Source: Syntrophobacter sp. SbD1 (GTDB lineage: Bacteria > Desulfobacterota > Syntrophobacteria > Syntrophobacterales > Syntrophobacteraceae). From it: a DNA stretch of 53,502 nucleotides. Positions 1 through 7,836 of this stretch are shown here, piece after piece. Under the pieces are notes generated by a model that was given only the letters and a program-made list of their open reading frames with translations, searched no databases and was not told the origin of the DNA. The position numbers and the translations under genes were made by a program. The DNA lies in contig OMOE01000035.1 of assembly GCA_900290365.1 (NCBI GenBank), positions 1-53,502 on the forward strand. The letters are read 5' to 3'. Position 1 is the stretch's first letter, and every line of letters starts with the position of its first letter.

Positions 1-2
1 AC

Positions 3-206
3 AGGGACAAGGTGAAACCGGTGGATGCAGGCGGAAGTCCCATCGATCATACTCCGGAGTTGGTCACAAGGATTTTCGACGAGGAGCTTGAGCGTATCCT
101 GAAAGAGTTGCCGCCTGGAACCGGGCAGGGTGAAATTGAAAAATACCGTCAGGCCCGCCTGATAAGCGAAGAGATGATAGTGCGCCATAGGTTCAACCCG
201 GCGTGA
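3..206 (+). CDS. Probable malate synthase, C-terminal fragment (cut by left edge)
   Basis: The reading frame is open to the left edge, so only the last ~68 residues are seen. The segment TPELVTRIFDEELERILKEL followed by a Tyr/Arg/Ala-rich helix resembles the end of malate synthase A, where a TPELF...EE helix precedes the last catalytic-barrel helix. It ends in RHRFNPA and lacks the FLTLPAY-type tail of the enterobacterial enzyme, so the match is partial. The gene directly downstream on the same strand is isocitrate lyase, the other glyoxylate-bypass enzyme, which is the main support. Malate synthase condenses glyoxylate with acetyl-CoA. The rest of the gene lies outside the window. Confidence 0.5.
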   Translation, partial: RDKVKPVDAGGSPIDHTPELVTRIFDEELERILKELPPGTGQGEIEKYRQARLISEEMIVRHRFNPA

Positions 207-275
207 GAAGGAAGCAGGGAGCAAGAAGCATGGAGCAGGACGGGGTTTATTCCCGCTCCTTGCTTCCCGCTCCTT
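207..275. repeat. Intergenic GGAAGC/GCTTCC imperfect inverted repeat, copy A1
   Basis: The gap between the malate synthase-like stop and the aceA ribosome site is filled by GAAGGAAGCAGGGAGCAAG-type sequence, then a mirror half rich in CCCGCTCCTTGCTTCCCGC. The two halves pair imperfectly around a short GGGGTTTATT loop. Related sequence occurs at about 1588-1660 and 24334-24393, with single arms at 42961 and 46830, so this is a dispersed family. Confidence 0.6.
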
Positions 276-295
276 AACTTAAGGAGGGTTAAACA

Positions 296-1584
296 ATGAA
301 TACAGATGATCAAACCAGGGAATCCATTCCGCAATGGAACGGAAATGAGCGTTGGAAGGGCGTAGATCGCCCATATACGGCAGAGGATGTTCTCAGGCTC
401 AGGGGGTCCATACGGATTGAATACACGCTGGCAAATCTCTGGGCGCCCGCCGATTTTGGGAACTGCTCCATACAGAGCCTTTCACCGGGGCGCTAGGCGC
501 TTTAACCGGCGCTCAGGCAGTACAGCAGGTCCAGGCGGGATTGAACGCAATATATGTAAGCGGTTGGCAGGTAGCCGCCGATAACAACAGCATTGGTCAT
601 ACTTATCCCGATCAAAGTCTTTATCCGGTAGATAGCGTTCCCAATCTGGTGCGAAGAATCAACAATGCACTGATGAGGGCCGATCAGATCAATCATATGG
701 AAAATAAGAAGGGACCGTTCTGGTTCGCGCCTGTCATCGCCGACGCTGAAGCAGGCTTTGGTGGAGTTTTGAACACATTCGAGCTGATGAAGGCGATGAT
801 CGAGGCCGGTGCTGCTGCTGTCCATTTTGAAGACCAGTTGGCATCGGCCAAAAAGTGCGGGCATCTTGGCGGCAAAGTGATAATACCAACATCGGAAGCA
901 ACAAAAAAGCTTGTGGCGGCAAGGCTTGCGGCCGATATCTGCGGTGTTCCGACAATTATCGTGGGCAGAACGGATGCCAATTCCGCGACACTTCTCGCCA
1001 ACGACATAGATGAAAGAGATCGCGCTTTCATAACGGGCAAGAGGACGGCTGAAGGCTTTTTCACTGTCAGAAACGGAATCGAACCTGCAATAATGCGCGC
1101 TTTGGTTTATGCTCCTTATGTGGATATGCTCTGGTGTGAAACATCGGAACCAGACCTGGCCGAGGCCAAAAGATTTGCCGAAGGAGTTCATGCCTCATTC
1201 CCGGACAAACTGCTGGCTTACAATCTCTCGCCTTCGTTCAACTGGAGCGCGAAGCTGGACAAATCGGCGATAGCCGAGTTTCAAATTAAGCTGGCCTCCT
1301 ACGGCTACAAGTTTCAGTTCGTAACGCTTGCCGGTTTTCACTCGCTTAATTTCGGGATGTACGAGCTTGCCCGGGAGTTCAAGACGAGAGGGATGACCGC
1401 CTATTCGCAGTTTCAGGATGCCGAATTCGAAGCGGAGAAGATCGGGTATACGGCTGTGAAACACCAGTCTTTCGTTGGAACGGGCTATTTTGACGCCCTG
1501 GCGGAAGCGATCAATGGCGAGGATTTTTCCACCAGCGCTTTAAAGGGATCGACAGAGGAAAAACAGTTTCGGACCGCAGCTTGA
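296..1584 (+). pseudogene. aceA: Isocitrate lyase, interrupted by a one-base frameshift
   Basis: Isocitrate lyase cleaves isocitrate to glyoxylate and succinate. The ATG at 296 follows AAGGAGG at good spacing. The first frame reads [20 protein letters not shown]...RIEYTLA, the normal N-terminus, then loses homology. Reading continues in the +1 frame as [20 protein letters not shown], joining the 541-1584 frame. Adding one A to the AAA run at 433-435 restores a full enzyme of about 430 residues. The catalytic KKCGH motif is present in the second part (codons near 866-880), as are the NLSPSFNW and [13 protein letters not shown] segments. Everything except that base looks functional, so a sequencing or assembly deletion in a homopolymer is as likely as a real mutation. 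It probably forms one unit with the malate synthase-like gene upstream. Confidence 0.85.
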
Positions 1585-1587
1585 AGG

Positions 1588-1660
1588 GCGGAAGAAGCGG
1601 GAAGCGGGAAGCAGGCCCCCTGGGTTTTTTCCCGCTTCCCGCTCCTTGCTTCTCGCTTCC
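1588..1660. repeat. GGAAGC/GCTTCC imperfect inverted repeat, copy A2
   Basis: The gap between the convergent aceA and reductase stops holds GAAGCGGGAAGCGGGAAGC, a GGGTTTTTT loop, and CCCGCTTCCCGCTCCTTGC. The paired arms with a T run would serve as a terminator for aceA. This is the same family as the copy at 207-275. Confidence 0.6.
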
Positions 1661-1669
1661 TACCTTAAT

Positions 1670-2464
1670 TTACCCCCTGGAGCCGAGCCGCAAGCCGCCG
1701 TGAATGAAGTAGACGTCTCCAGCCAGCGATTCATTTCGATAGAGTTCGCCAATCAGAGAAGCGACTTCTTCGGGTTCGACCAACCGGCCGATCGGGATCT
1801 GTTCGATTATTTTACCAAGCACGGCGGGGGGGATCTTTTTGACCATAGCGGTCCCCACATATCCCGGCGCAACCGCTACGCAACGAATCTTATCCGCGAG
1901 TCCCCGGCGGAAAAACTCCGAGGTAAGCACCTTGGGGAACACCGACATCGCAGCTTTGGAGGAAGAATAATTGATCTGGCCTGCCGTTCCAAGCGACCCT
2001 GTAGAAGAGATCATGCAGATCAATCCCTTGCAGTTGTTGTTTACCATGCGCTCGGCACATTCCCGCACTGTCAGGAAAACTCCGGTCAGATTTATGTTCA
2101 TCACCGACTGGAACTGTTCGAGAGTCATCTTCCTGGTGACCTTGCCCGTGACGGCGTCCGGGGACACCAGCATGGCGTCTTTGATTATTCCGGCAAAGGG
2201 CGCCACGAGATTGATCTGCCCGAACTGTTCGATAGCGTAGTCGGCCATCTTCGAGCAATCAGCCTCATTGGTTACGTCGCAGACGATGGTCCGAACGTCT
2301 CCATTCATTTCTTTCAACTGGGTTTCGGCAGAGGCCAAAAGGGGTTCGGCCACGTCGGCCACCAACACCTTACCGCCATTGCCGACCCAGTATTTGGCCA
2401 GGGCCAGTCCAATGCCCCCACCGCCTCCGGTAATTACCGCAACTGAGTTCGTTATTTCCAACAT
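1670..2464 (-). CDS. Short-chain dehydrogenase/reductase, probable acetoacetyl reductase of PHA operon
   Basis: This is a 264-residue classical SDR. The cofactor loop TGGGGGIG is at residues 12-19, the usual NNAG is replaced by PFAG near 89-92, Ser is in the MISSTGS strand and the YSSSK catalytic pair is Tyr166/Lys170. FabG/PhaB-type enzymes reduce 3-oxoacyl thioesters with NAD(P)H. It is the last gene of a minus-strand run KAS III, ACP, PhaC, phasin-like, reductase. The natural reading is that it makes the (R)-3-hydroxyacyl monomer for PhaC. The exact thioester (CoA or ACP) cannot be told from sequence. The family assignment is firm and the substrate is inferred from context. Confidence 0.8.
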   Translation of the reverse strand: MLEITNSVAVITGGGGGIGLALAKYWVGNGGKVLVADVAEPLLASAETQLKEMNGDVRTIVCDVTNEADCSKMADYAIEQFGQINLVAPFAGIIKDAMLVSPDAVTGKVTRKMTLEQFQSVMNINLTGVFLTVRECAERMVNNNCKGLICMISSTGSLGTAGQINYSSSKAAMSVFPKVLTSEFFRRGLADKIRCVAVAPGYVGTAMVKKIPPAVLGKIIEQIPIGRLVEPEEVASLIGELYRNESLAGDVYFIHGGLRLGSRG

Positions 2465-2498
2465 ACCTCGTTTGTCTCCCCTCTTGAGTTACACCGCT

Positions 2499-2768
2499 TT
2501 AGTCCTTTCTTTCGAAACATTTCCCCAGGCTGTCGTAGCTGTTGTTTACCGCATCTTTTAGCGTTTCACAGCCCTTTTTGTTACGATTTATCCATTCATG
2601 GAATACTTTCCTGCCTTCCTCCGGGACCAAGGGGGACTGATTGAGAAACGGGTTGAGCATACTTTCGGTTTGTTCCCAGAAGACGATCATGTTGCTGATC
2701 AAGCCTTCAACGCTGATTCTTTGGAGATCGATCATCTGTTTGGTCATTGTTGCCGTCTGTTCGTACAT
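2499..2768 (-). CDS. Small phasin-like protein of the PHA operon
   Basis: This 89-residue soluble helical protein begins MYEQTATMTKQMIDLQRISV. The start is chosen because GGAGG lies six bases before this ATG; a longer upstream frame overlaps phaC and lacks such a site. It has a Gln/Met/Asn-rich amphipathic helix pattern, no signal peptide and no cysteine motif. Phasins coat PHA granules, are small and helical, and are often encoded beside phaC. I cannot assign it to a named phasin family by eye. Its place directly after phaC, with a 43-base gap, supports a granule-associated role. Confidence 0.55.
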   Translation of the reverse strand: MYEQTATMTKQMIDLQRISVEGLISNMIVFWEQTESMLNPFLNQSPLVPEEGRKVFHEWINRNKKGCETLKDAVNNSYDSLGKCFERKD

Positions 2769-2811
2769 TTTTGCCTCCATGAAATTGATTGTCCGCAACT
2801 TGATACCCGGC

Positions 2812-4482
2812 CTATTGTTCCAATACGTAACTTCCGGGGGCTTTCTGCAGTGCGGGATACCTGTCGTTGCCCATCTCCGGAGGTTCAACTCTGGGATCAG
2901 ATTTTTCCGATAGCCATGCTGCCCAGTCCAACCACCATGAACCCTGTTGTTCCTGCCGGTTGGAGAGCCACTCTTCCGGGCTAAGTGTCTCTGTTATGTC
3001 ACTCATCCAGTATTTTCGCCTGGATCGCGCCGATGGAGGATTTACGACCCCGGTGATATGACCCTCATCGGAGAGTGCAAATCTTCTTGGGCCTTTGACC
3101 AGGTTGAATATCTTGAAGGTTTCTTTCCATGGACAGATGTGATCCTGTTCGGTGCCCACGAGATAGAGCGGTTGCGTGATGCGCCCCAGGTCTATGGGAC
3201 GATTGCCCAGCACCAGCTTGTCCTTTTTGACCAGGTTGTTGTTCAAATAGAACTCACGCAGATAATAAGAGCACATGGCAGCCGGCAGCCGGGTTGAATC
3301 ACTGTTCCAGTAAAGAAAATCCGATTTCGGGGGCACCTCGCCCTGCAGATAATTGTGGACGTAGTAGCGCCATATCAGATTATTGGAGCGCAGTGAACGG
3401 AAAGCCGCCGCCAGATACTTTTTATCCAGGTATCCTTCCTTTTTAACCACATCTTCGATGATTTTGACGATCTCTTCGGTGACATAGACTTCCAGTTCGC
3501 CTGGAGAAGAATAATCCACCAGCGAGGCAAACAGGGTATAATCCCGGATCGGAATGGCAGACTTCCCGGGACCCCGATTCAGATAGGCCATCAGCGCCGC
3601 CAGCACGGTCCCTCCAATGCAATAGCCTACGGCATGAACCTGCTTCGCGCCGCAGATTTCCCTGGCTACTTCAACGGCTTTGAGGGCGCCTCGGAGCATA
3701 TAATCTTCAAAGGTTACATCACGCATTTCCGGGGACGGATTTTTCCAGCTTACCATGAAGACCGTAAAACCCTGATTGAGCAGATAGGCAACCAGGCTTT
3801 TTTCTTCCGTCATATCCAGTATGTAGTACTTGTTTATCCAGGGTTGGATAAAAACGACAGGGGTCGAGAAAGTGGTCTCAGTTCTTGGCGAGTACTGGAT
3901 CAGTTCCATAAGCCTGTTTCGGAAGATCACAAGGCCCTGCGTGGTAGCTATATTCTGCCCCGCTTTGAATGCGGCCGTGTCGGCTATCTTTATGAGATTA
4001 TCGCCTCGCTGGATGTCTTCGAGCCAGTTTTCATAGCCGTTGGCCAGGCTCTCTCCTTTTGTCCTCAAAAACTTCTGAACGACCGAGGGGTTGGTCCAGA
4101 AGAAGTTTGCAGGAGAGATCGCGTTGATTAACTGGTTGATCCAGAATACGGACCGCTGCCGTTCTTTCTCCGGGATGTCGGGGGCTTTGCTTACGTAATC
4201 TCTAAGCCAGCTTGCGTAAGCGCCATGGAGCTTGTTGGCCAGCTTCGAACAGTTCTTCACCGCATCCAATAATGCAGTCTCAGGATTATCCGACTGTGCC
4301 TTCGGGCCTCGGGCATTAGACAGCGCTGAAGTCATCTGCTCAGCGGCCGCGGCCTGGATGCTGTTGCCCAGCTTGGATGTAAGGGCTAACCAATCCTGGC
4401 TGCTATGCATCCAGGATTGGTTGATTTTGAAAAAAGCACTCGCAATTCCAAAAGGGTCGGCGGGCATGCTCGATTGGTTCAT
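2812..4482 (-). CDS. phaC: Poly(3-hydroxyalkanoate) synthase
   Basis: PhaC polymerises (R)-3-hydroxyacyl-CoA into PHA granules. The 556-residue length fits class I enzymes. The N-terminal domain (about residues 80-190) holds the typical SPANFFWTNPSVV segment, followed by an alpha/beta-hydrolase domain. The lipase-like box is GYCIGG with catalytic Cys288. The partner Asp is in VGTEQDHICPW (Asp447) and the His in SDEGHITGVVNPP (His475), so the triad is complete. Its ATG overlaps the ACP stop as ATGA, giving translational coupling. No PhaE or PhaR partner is seen, consistent with class I. Operon neighbours (KAS III, ACP, reductase, phasin-like) suggest self-contained monomer supply. Confidence 0.93.
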   Translation of the reverse strand: MNQSSMPADPFGIASAFFKINQSWMHSSQDWLALTSKLGNSIQAAAAEQMTSALSNARGPKAQSDNPETALLDAVKNCSKLANKLHGAYASWLRDYVSKAPDIPEKERQRSVFWINQLINAISPANFFWTNPSVVQKFLRTKGESLANGYENWLEDIQRGDNLIKIADTAAFKAGQNIATTQGLVIFRNRLMELIQYSPRTETTFSTPVVFIQPWINKYYILDMTEEKSLVAYLLNQGFTVFMVSWKNPSPEMRDVTFEDYMLRGALKAVEVAREICGAKQVHAVGYCIGGTVLAALMAYLNRGPGKSAIPIRDYTLFASLVDYSSPGELEVYVTEEIVKIIEDVVKKEGYLDKKYLAAAFRSLRSNNLIWRYYVHNYLQGEVPPKSDFLYWNSDSTRLPAAMCSYYLREFYLNNNLVKKDKLVLGNRPIDLGRITQPLYLVGTEQDHICPWKETFKIFNLVKGPRRFALSDEGHITGVVNPPSARSRRKYWMSDITETLSPEEWLSNRQEQQGSWWLDWAAWLSEKSDPRVEPPEMGNDRYPALQKAPGSYVLEQ

Positions 4483-4718
4483 CAGTCCACCCTTCTAATG
4501 AAAGTAATCACCTCACCTATGGTGGAGCCTCCCTCAAGCAGGTCGTCGGGAATGGTCACTCCGAATGTTTCTTCAAGAAAGACCTTGAAGTTGACCGACG
4601 TCATCGAGTCCCATTCCGGAATGTCATTGAGCAAAGTATCCGTCGCTATCTCAAAGCCGATTGCGCCCGGGAAAAGTTCCGGAATTCCTTCTCTGATTAC
4701 TGCAAGAACTTCCGACAT
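4482..4718 (-). CDS. Acyl carrier protein dedicated to PHA operon
   Basis: This is a 78-residue acidic carrier protein. The phosphopantetheine site is WDSMTSVNF with Ser38 (DSM instead of the common DSL). The start is set by AGGAGGT seven bases before the ATG at 4718; an upstream in-frame ATG at 4754 has no such site. It is too divergent from housekeeping AcpP to be the fatty-acid ACP (for example the IPEWDSM context and a C-terminal FIRRVD). It sits between a KAS III gene and phaC and overlaps phaC by ATGA. It probably carries an acyl intermediate for the KAS III, or a starter or extender unit for granule synthesis. Confidence 0.85.
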   Translation of the reverse strand: MSEVLAVIREGIPELFPGAIGFEIATDTLLNDIPEWDSMTSVNFKVFLEETFGVTIPDDLLEGGSTIGEVITFIRRVD

Positions 4719-4760
4719 AGGTTCACCTCCTGTGGAAAATTTGAAATAAGGCAATAAATC

Positions 4761-5738
4761 TTAGATGCGAATAAGATTCGCTCCCCAGGACAAACCACCC
4801 CCGAAGGCCGAAGTAACGACCAGGTCGCCTTCTCGGATCATGTTGCCTGAAATTGCCTCATCCAGCGCCACCAGTACCGAAGCGCTGGCCGTGTTTCCAT
4901 ATTTATCCAAATTGACTAAAAACTTTTCTTTAGAGACGTTTAACCGTGAAGCAATCGTTTCAATTATGTTGATGTTGGCCTGGTGAGTGATGAACCAGTC
5001 GATCTCGCTCAGCCCCATACCAGCTTCCCCAAGGAGTTCAAGGATGACCTCGGTCCCCTTCGTGGTGGCGAAGTCGAACACAGCGGTTCCGTGCATCTTG
5101 AAATGGGCCATACGGGGGCTGGTCATCTTCTCGAAAGGCAACATGGTGCCGCCGGCAGGGACGCAGATAGCACCGCTGTTGCTTCCATCGGTCCTGAGGC
5201 AGGAATGATAGACGCCCCGGTTAGAGTTGCCGGCCCGGAAAAGAATGGCCCCGGCCCCGTCCCCGAAGAGCGGGAATGTGCAAAAGTCACGTTTGTGAAG
5301 TATCTTTGAATACATCTCCGAGGCTATGAACAGAATATTTGCGAATTGGCCGGATTTGATCAATGCGTCCACGACACAAATACCGTAAGTACTGCCTGAG
5401 CAAACTGAATTGATGTCAAAGGCAAAAGCGTTTATTGCTCCCAGTTCATGTTGCACCCGCGTCGCAGTCGCAGGCTGCATGCGGTCCGGCGACGATGTGG
5501 AGAGCACTATGCCCTGGACCTGCTTAACCGGGAAGCCAACTTTTTGCAGACAGCGGCGGGCGGCCTTTATTGCCAAATCCGAGGTGCATTCTTCTTCGGG
5601 GGCGATTCTTCTGGATAAAATTCCAGTTTTCTCAGCTATTAGTTTGAGGGAAGAGGCGGGGAAATGCGTTAGCTCGGCATTAGACACGGCCGATTCAGGC
5701 AGATAGCTCCCTGTCGAAAAGATAACTGAGTTTTTCAT
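4761..5738 (-). CDS. 3-oxoacyl-ACP synthase III (KAS III / FabH-like)
   Basis: This is a thiolase-fold condensing enzyme of 325 residues. The triad is intact: Cys113 in INSVCSGSTYG, His252 in FITHQANIN and Asn282 in YGNTASAS, matching the Cys-His-Asn set of FabH. The GDGAGA turn is near residue 159. KAS III condenses acetyl-CoA with malonyl-ACP; the NphT7 branch uses malonyl-CoA and makes acetoacetyl-CoA. It is the first gene of the PHA run, so it may supply acetoacetyl units in place of a thiolase. The ATG at 5738 gives the usual family N-terminus; a TTG at 5762 is an alternative start. It is not next to fab genes, so I do not name it fabH. Confidence 0.85.
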   Translation of the reverse strand: MKNSVIFSTGSYLPESAVSNAELTHFPASSLKLIAEKTGILSRRIAPEEECTSDLAIKAARRCLQKVGFPVKQVQGIVLSTSSPDRMQPATATRVQHELGAINAFAFDINSVCSGSTYGICVVDALIKSGQFANILFIASEMYSKILHKRDFCTFPLFGDGAGAILFRAGNSNRGVYHSCLRTDGSNSGAICVPAGGTMLPFEKMTSPRMAHFKMHGTAVFDFATTKGTEVILELLGEAGMGLSEIDWFITHQANINIIETIASRLNVSKEKFLVNLDKYGNTASASVLVALDEAISGNMIREGDLVVTSAFGGGLSWGANLIRI

Positions 5739-5842
5739 CTCGATGTGTCGCTCTTCTTTCAAAAACCTGTTTTGCTGGATCCGTGGAATTCCTGTCCCGT
5801 GAAGATAAGAGGCCGTGCAATCTCCCCAAAATAGCCAAGCAA

Positions 5843-5862
5843 CGCGATTTTATTAAATCGCG
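5843..5862. promoter_or_regulatory. Perfect 20-bp palindrome upstream of PHA operon
   Basis: The palindrome CGCGATTTTATTAAATCGCG has 8-base arms around TATT and sits about 105 bases before the KAS III start in the 250-base gap between the MucR-like gene and the PHA operon. It resembles a regulator operator more than a terminator, as no T run follows. The cognate protein is unknown; the adjacent MucR/Ros-type protein is a candidate because that family binds AT-rich sites. Confidence 0.4.
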
Positions 5863-5992
5863 GGAAGACAATCGCATGCCGAAATTCTACTAACGGCCAT
5901 GGAATCTGCAATAGGGGAAAGACTGTATTTGAAGCAGGGTAAATCCCTTAGCCCAGAGATGCCGAGATGCTATATTTCCCTACAGTTGTCCT

Positions 5993-6514
5993 TCAAAAAG
6001 TGGTGAAGGACGATTTCTTGCTGCGAGATGGCCCAGCGGCAGGTATTTGACGATCTGAGATCGTTTTGTTCTCCCGTTTCCGATCAAGGTAGATTCTAAG
6101 GTTTTCCGGCAGTCCGCGCTTCTTGGCAGACCGGCTGCGGAGATTAGTCAGCATTCTTGCAGAAAGGGGCTGCTTGAGCGGGAATCCCCACTTTTTCTTG
6201 TATTCCCTGGGGGTGAGGTGATGAATACGGAGATGATTTGCGGTGAGTTGCCGGAGCTCAACTTTACATTCCATACAGACGACTTTGTCTTCTCTGATGG
6301 AAGAAAGCGGGTCTGCGCCGGCTGAAGCGCCGGGAGCCTGAAACAGCGTTTCTCCCTGCAGGATAGATCGTCCCTGATCCTCGGCGAGTCTCATTTTGTG
6401 AAGTGCATTATAGACCCTTACCAGAGCCTGTTCGATATCTTCGGCTGTCATTTTGCTCATTGCAGCCTGGGCTTGAACGATTTCAACCGCTAATTCGAAT
6501 AACTTCTTTTCCAT
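5993..6514 (-). CDS. MucR/Ros-family zinc-finger transcriptional regulator
   Basis: This is a 173-residue DNA-binding protein with a prokaryotic C2H2 zinc finger. Cys80 and Cys83 lie in VVCMECK, followed by LTANHLRIHH with His94 and His98/99. The family signature LTPREYKKKWGFP follows directly, and the basic segment RSRSAKKRGL closes the domain. Residues 1-75 form a helical region seen in longer Ros/MucR homologues. Members repress exopolysaccharide, virulence or carbon-storage genes. It lies upstream of the PHA operon on the same strand, separated by ~250 bases, so it is probably its own unit. Regulation of the PHA operon is a guess from position. Confidence 0.85.
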   Translation of the reverse strand: MEKKLFELAVEIVQAQAAMSKMTAEDIEQALVRVYNALHKMRLAEDQGRSILQGETLFQAPGASAGADPLSSIREDKVVCMECKVELRQLTANHLRIHHLTPREYKKKWGFPLKQPLSARMLTNLRSRSAKKRGLPENLRIYLDRKRENKTISDRQIPAAGPSRSKKSSFTTF

Positions 6515-6678
6515 CTGGATTGTTCCTTTGAAGGAAGCAGCAACTAATGTGGCGTCATTTGGATAAAGCTACCCCCAAATATGCTTATCGCAATCCCGTT
6601 TGTAAAGAGAACTAGTCCACAATTTTATTATTGCAGGGTTTGATTCTTCTTGTGCCTGGCATGCAAATCAAAAGATCA

Positions 6679-7836
6679 TCAGTCAAGCGTCCGCCTGTAG
6701 CGCTTTACCGCTACAGTCATTGCGAAGACGATGAAAAGCACGATTGGCCAGAGCTGAGGGATTATTTGGCGAAGACCGTTGCCTTTGATGAGGATGCCCC
6801 GGGCGATGCGCAGAAAATGAGTGAGCGGCAGGACTTCGCCGACCCACTGTGCCCATTGGGGCATCCCGCGGAAGGGGAACATGAACCCGGAAAGCAGAAT
6901 AGAGGGCAAAAAGAAAAAATAGCCCATTTGCACTGCCTGGAGCTGGTTTTGGGCGAGGGTGGAAAAGGTGATGCCTACGGCAAGGGTAGCGATAATGAAT
7001 ATCAATGCAACCGCGAACAGCAGCCAGAGGCTGCCTGCAATAGGTACGTGAAAAAGAAAATAGGCTACCGACAGGATAAGAATCACCTGGATGTAGCCCA
7101 GCAGAATATAAGGAATGATTTTCCCTGTCATCACCTCGATCGGACGAGTCGGCATCGCGAGCAGAGTCTCCATGGTGCCCCGTTCCAGTTCGCGGGTAAT
7201 CGCCAAGCCGGTTATCACGGTCATAGTCATCTGAAGCACCACACCCATCAGGCCCGGTACGATGTTATAGTAGGTAATGGCTTCAGGGTTATAGCGGGCG
7301 TGGACGCGAAGATCGACCGGGCCCTCCGCGCCGGCGAGAAATGCGAACGGGCCTTTCAGATCATTTTGCAAGGCGGAATTGAGCAAAGTCCGCAAGGCTC
7401 CTATGGCGTTGCTGGTAGCCGCAGGGTCGGTGGCGTCGGCCTCCAGGAGGATGGACGGTCTGTCCCCCCTGAGCAGATCGTGAGTGAAGTTGACCGGGAT
7501 ATTGATGACAAACTGGACATCACCTCGCTCAAGGAGTTGGTTGGCTTCACTTTCGGAATTGACCCGCCGGACCAGATCAAGGTAGGAGCAGTTTTGGATG
7601 GAATAGAGCAGGGTGCGGCCCTGCGGACCGTTGTCGGCCAGGAGCACAGCGGCAGCCAGGTGCTTGGGATCCACATTTATGGCGTAGCCGAAAAGGATAA
7701 GCTGAAGCAGCGGGATACCTATAGTCATGCCGAACGTCAACCGGTCACGGCGCATCTGGACGAATTCCTTGAACACCACGGCCCAAAAGCGGGCCAGAGA
7801 GAATCGCGGCCTCTTGCCTGCAGCCCGTGAGATCAT
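6679..7836 (-). CDS. ABC-2 type exporter permease (YbhS/YbhR-like)
   Basis: This 385-residue inner-membrane protein has one N-terminal membrane helix (near LTFGMTIGIPLLQLILFGYA), a large periplasmic loop of ~140 residues, then five hydrophobic segments in the C-terminal half. It matches the ABC-2 architecture of YbhS/YbhR/YhhJ. It partners the ATPase encoded just upstream, whose stop overlaps this start as ATGA. The ATG at 7836 is preferred over an upstream frame start because of this overlap and AAGGAG upstream of it. Substrates of related systems are drugs and cationic compounds; none can be named here. Only one permease gene is present, so it may act as a homodimer. Confidence 0.88.
   Translation of the reverse strand: MISRAAGKRPRFSLARFWAVVFKEFVQMRRDRLTFGMTIGIPLLQLILFGYAINVDPKHLAAAVLLADNGPQGRTLLYSIQNCSYLDLVRRVNSESEANQLLERGDVQFVINIPVNFTHDLLRGDRPSILLEADATDPAATSNAIGALRTLLNSALQNDLKGPFAFLAGAEGPVDLRVHARYNPEAITYYNIVPGLMGVVLQMTMTVITGLAITRELERGTMETLLAMPTRPIEVMTGKIIPYILLGYIQVILILSVAYFLFHVPIAGSLWLLFAVALIFIIATLAVGITFSTLAQNQLQAVQMGYFFFLPSILLSGFMFPFRGMPQWAQWVGEVLPLTHFLRIARGILIKGNGLRQIIPQLWPIVLFIVFAMTVAVKRYRRTLD

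Noticed and set aside
502..1191. 229-residue minus-strand open frame over aceA
   Set aside because: It is antisense to the clear isocitrate lyase sequence and has no family resemblance or ribosome site.
1646..2446. 266-residue plus-strand open frame opposite the SDR gene
   Set aside because: The opposite strand holds all SDR motifs; this frame is a GC-driven shadow.
6631..7830. 399-residue plus-strand open frame opposite the ABC permease
   Set aside because: Shadow of a well-defined membrane protein; composition is rich in His/Gln/Arg typical of antisense reading.
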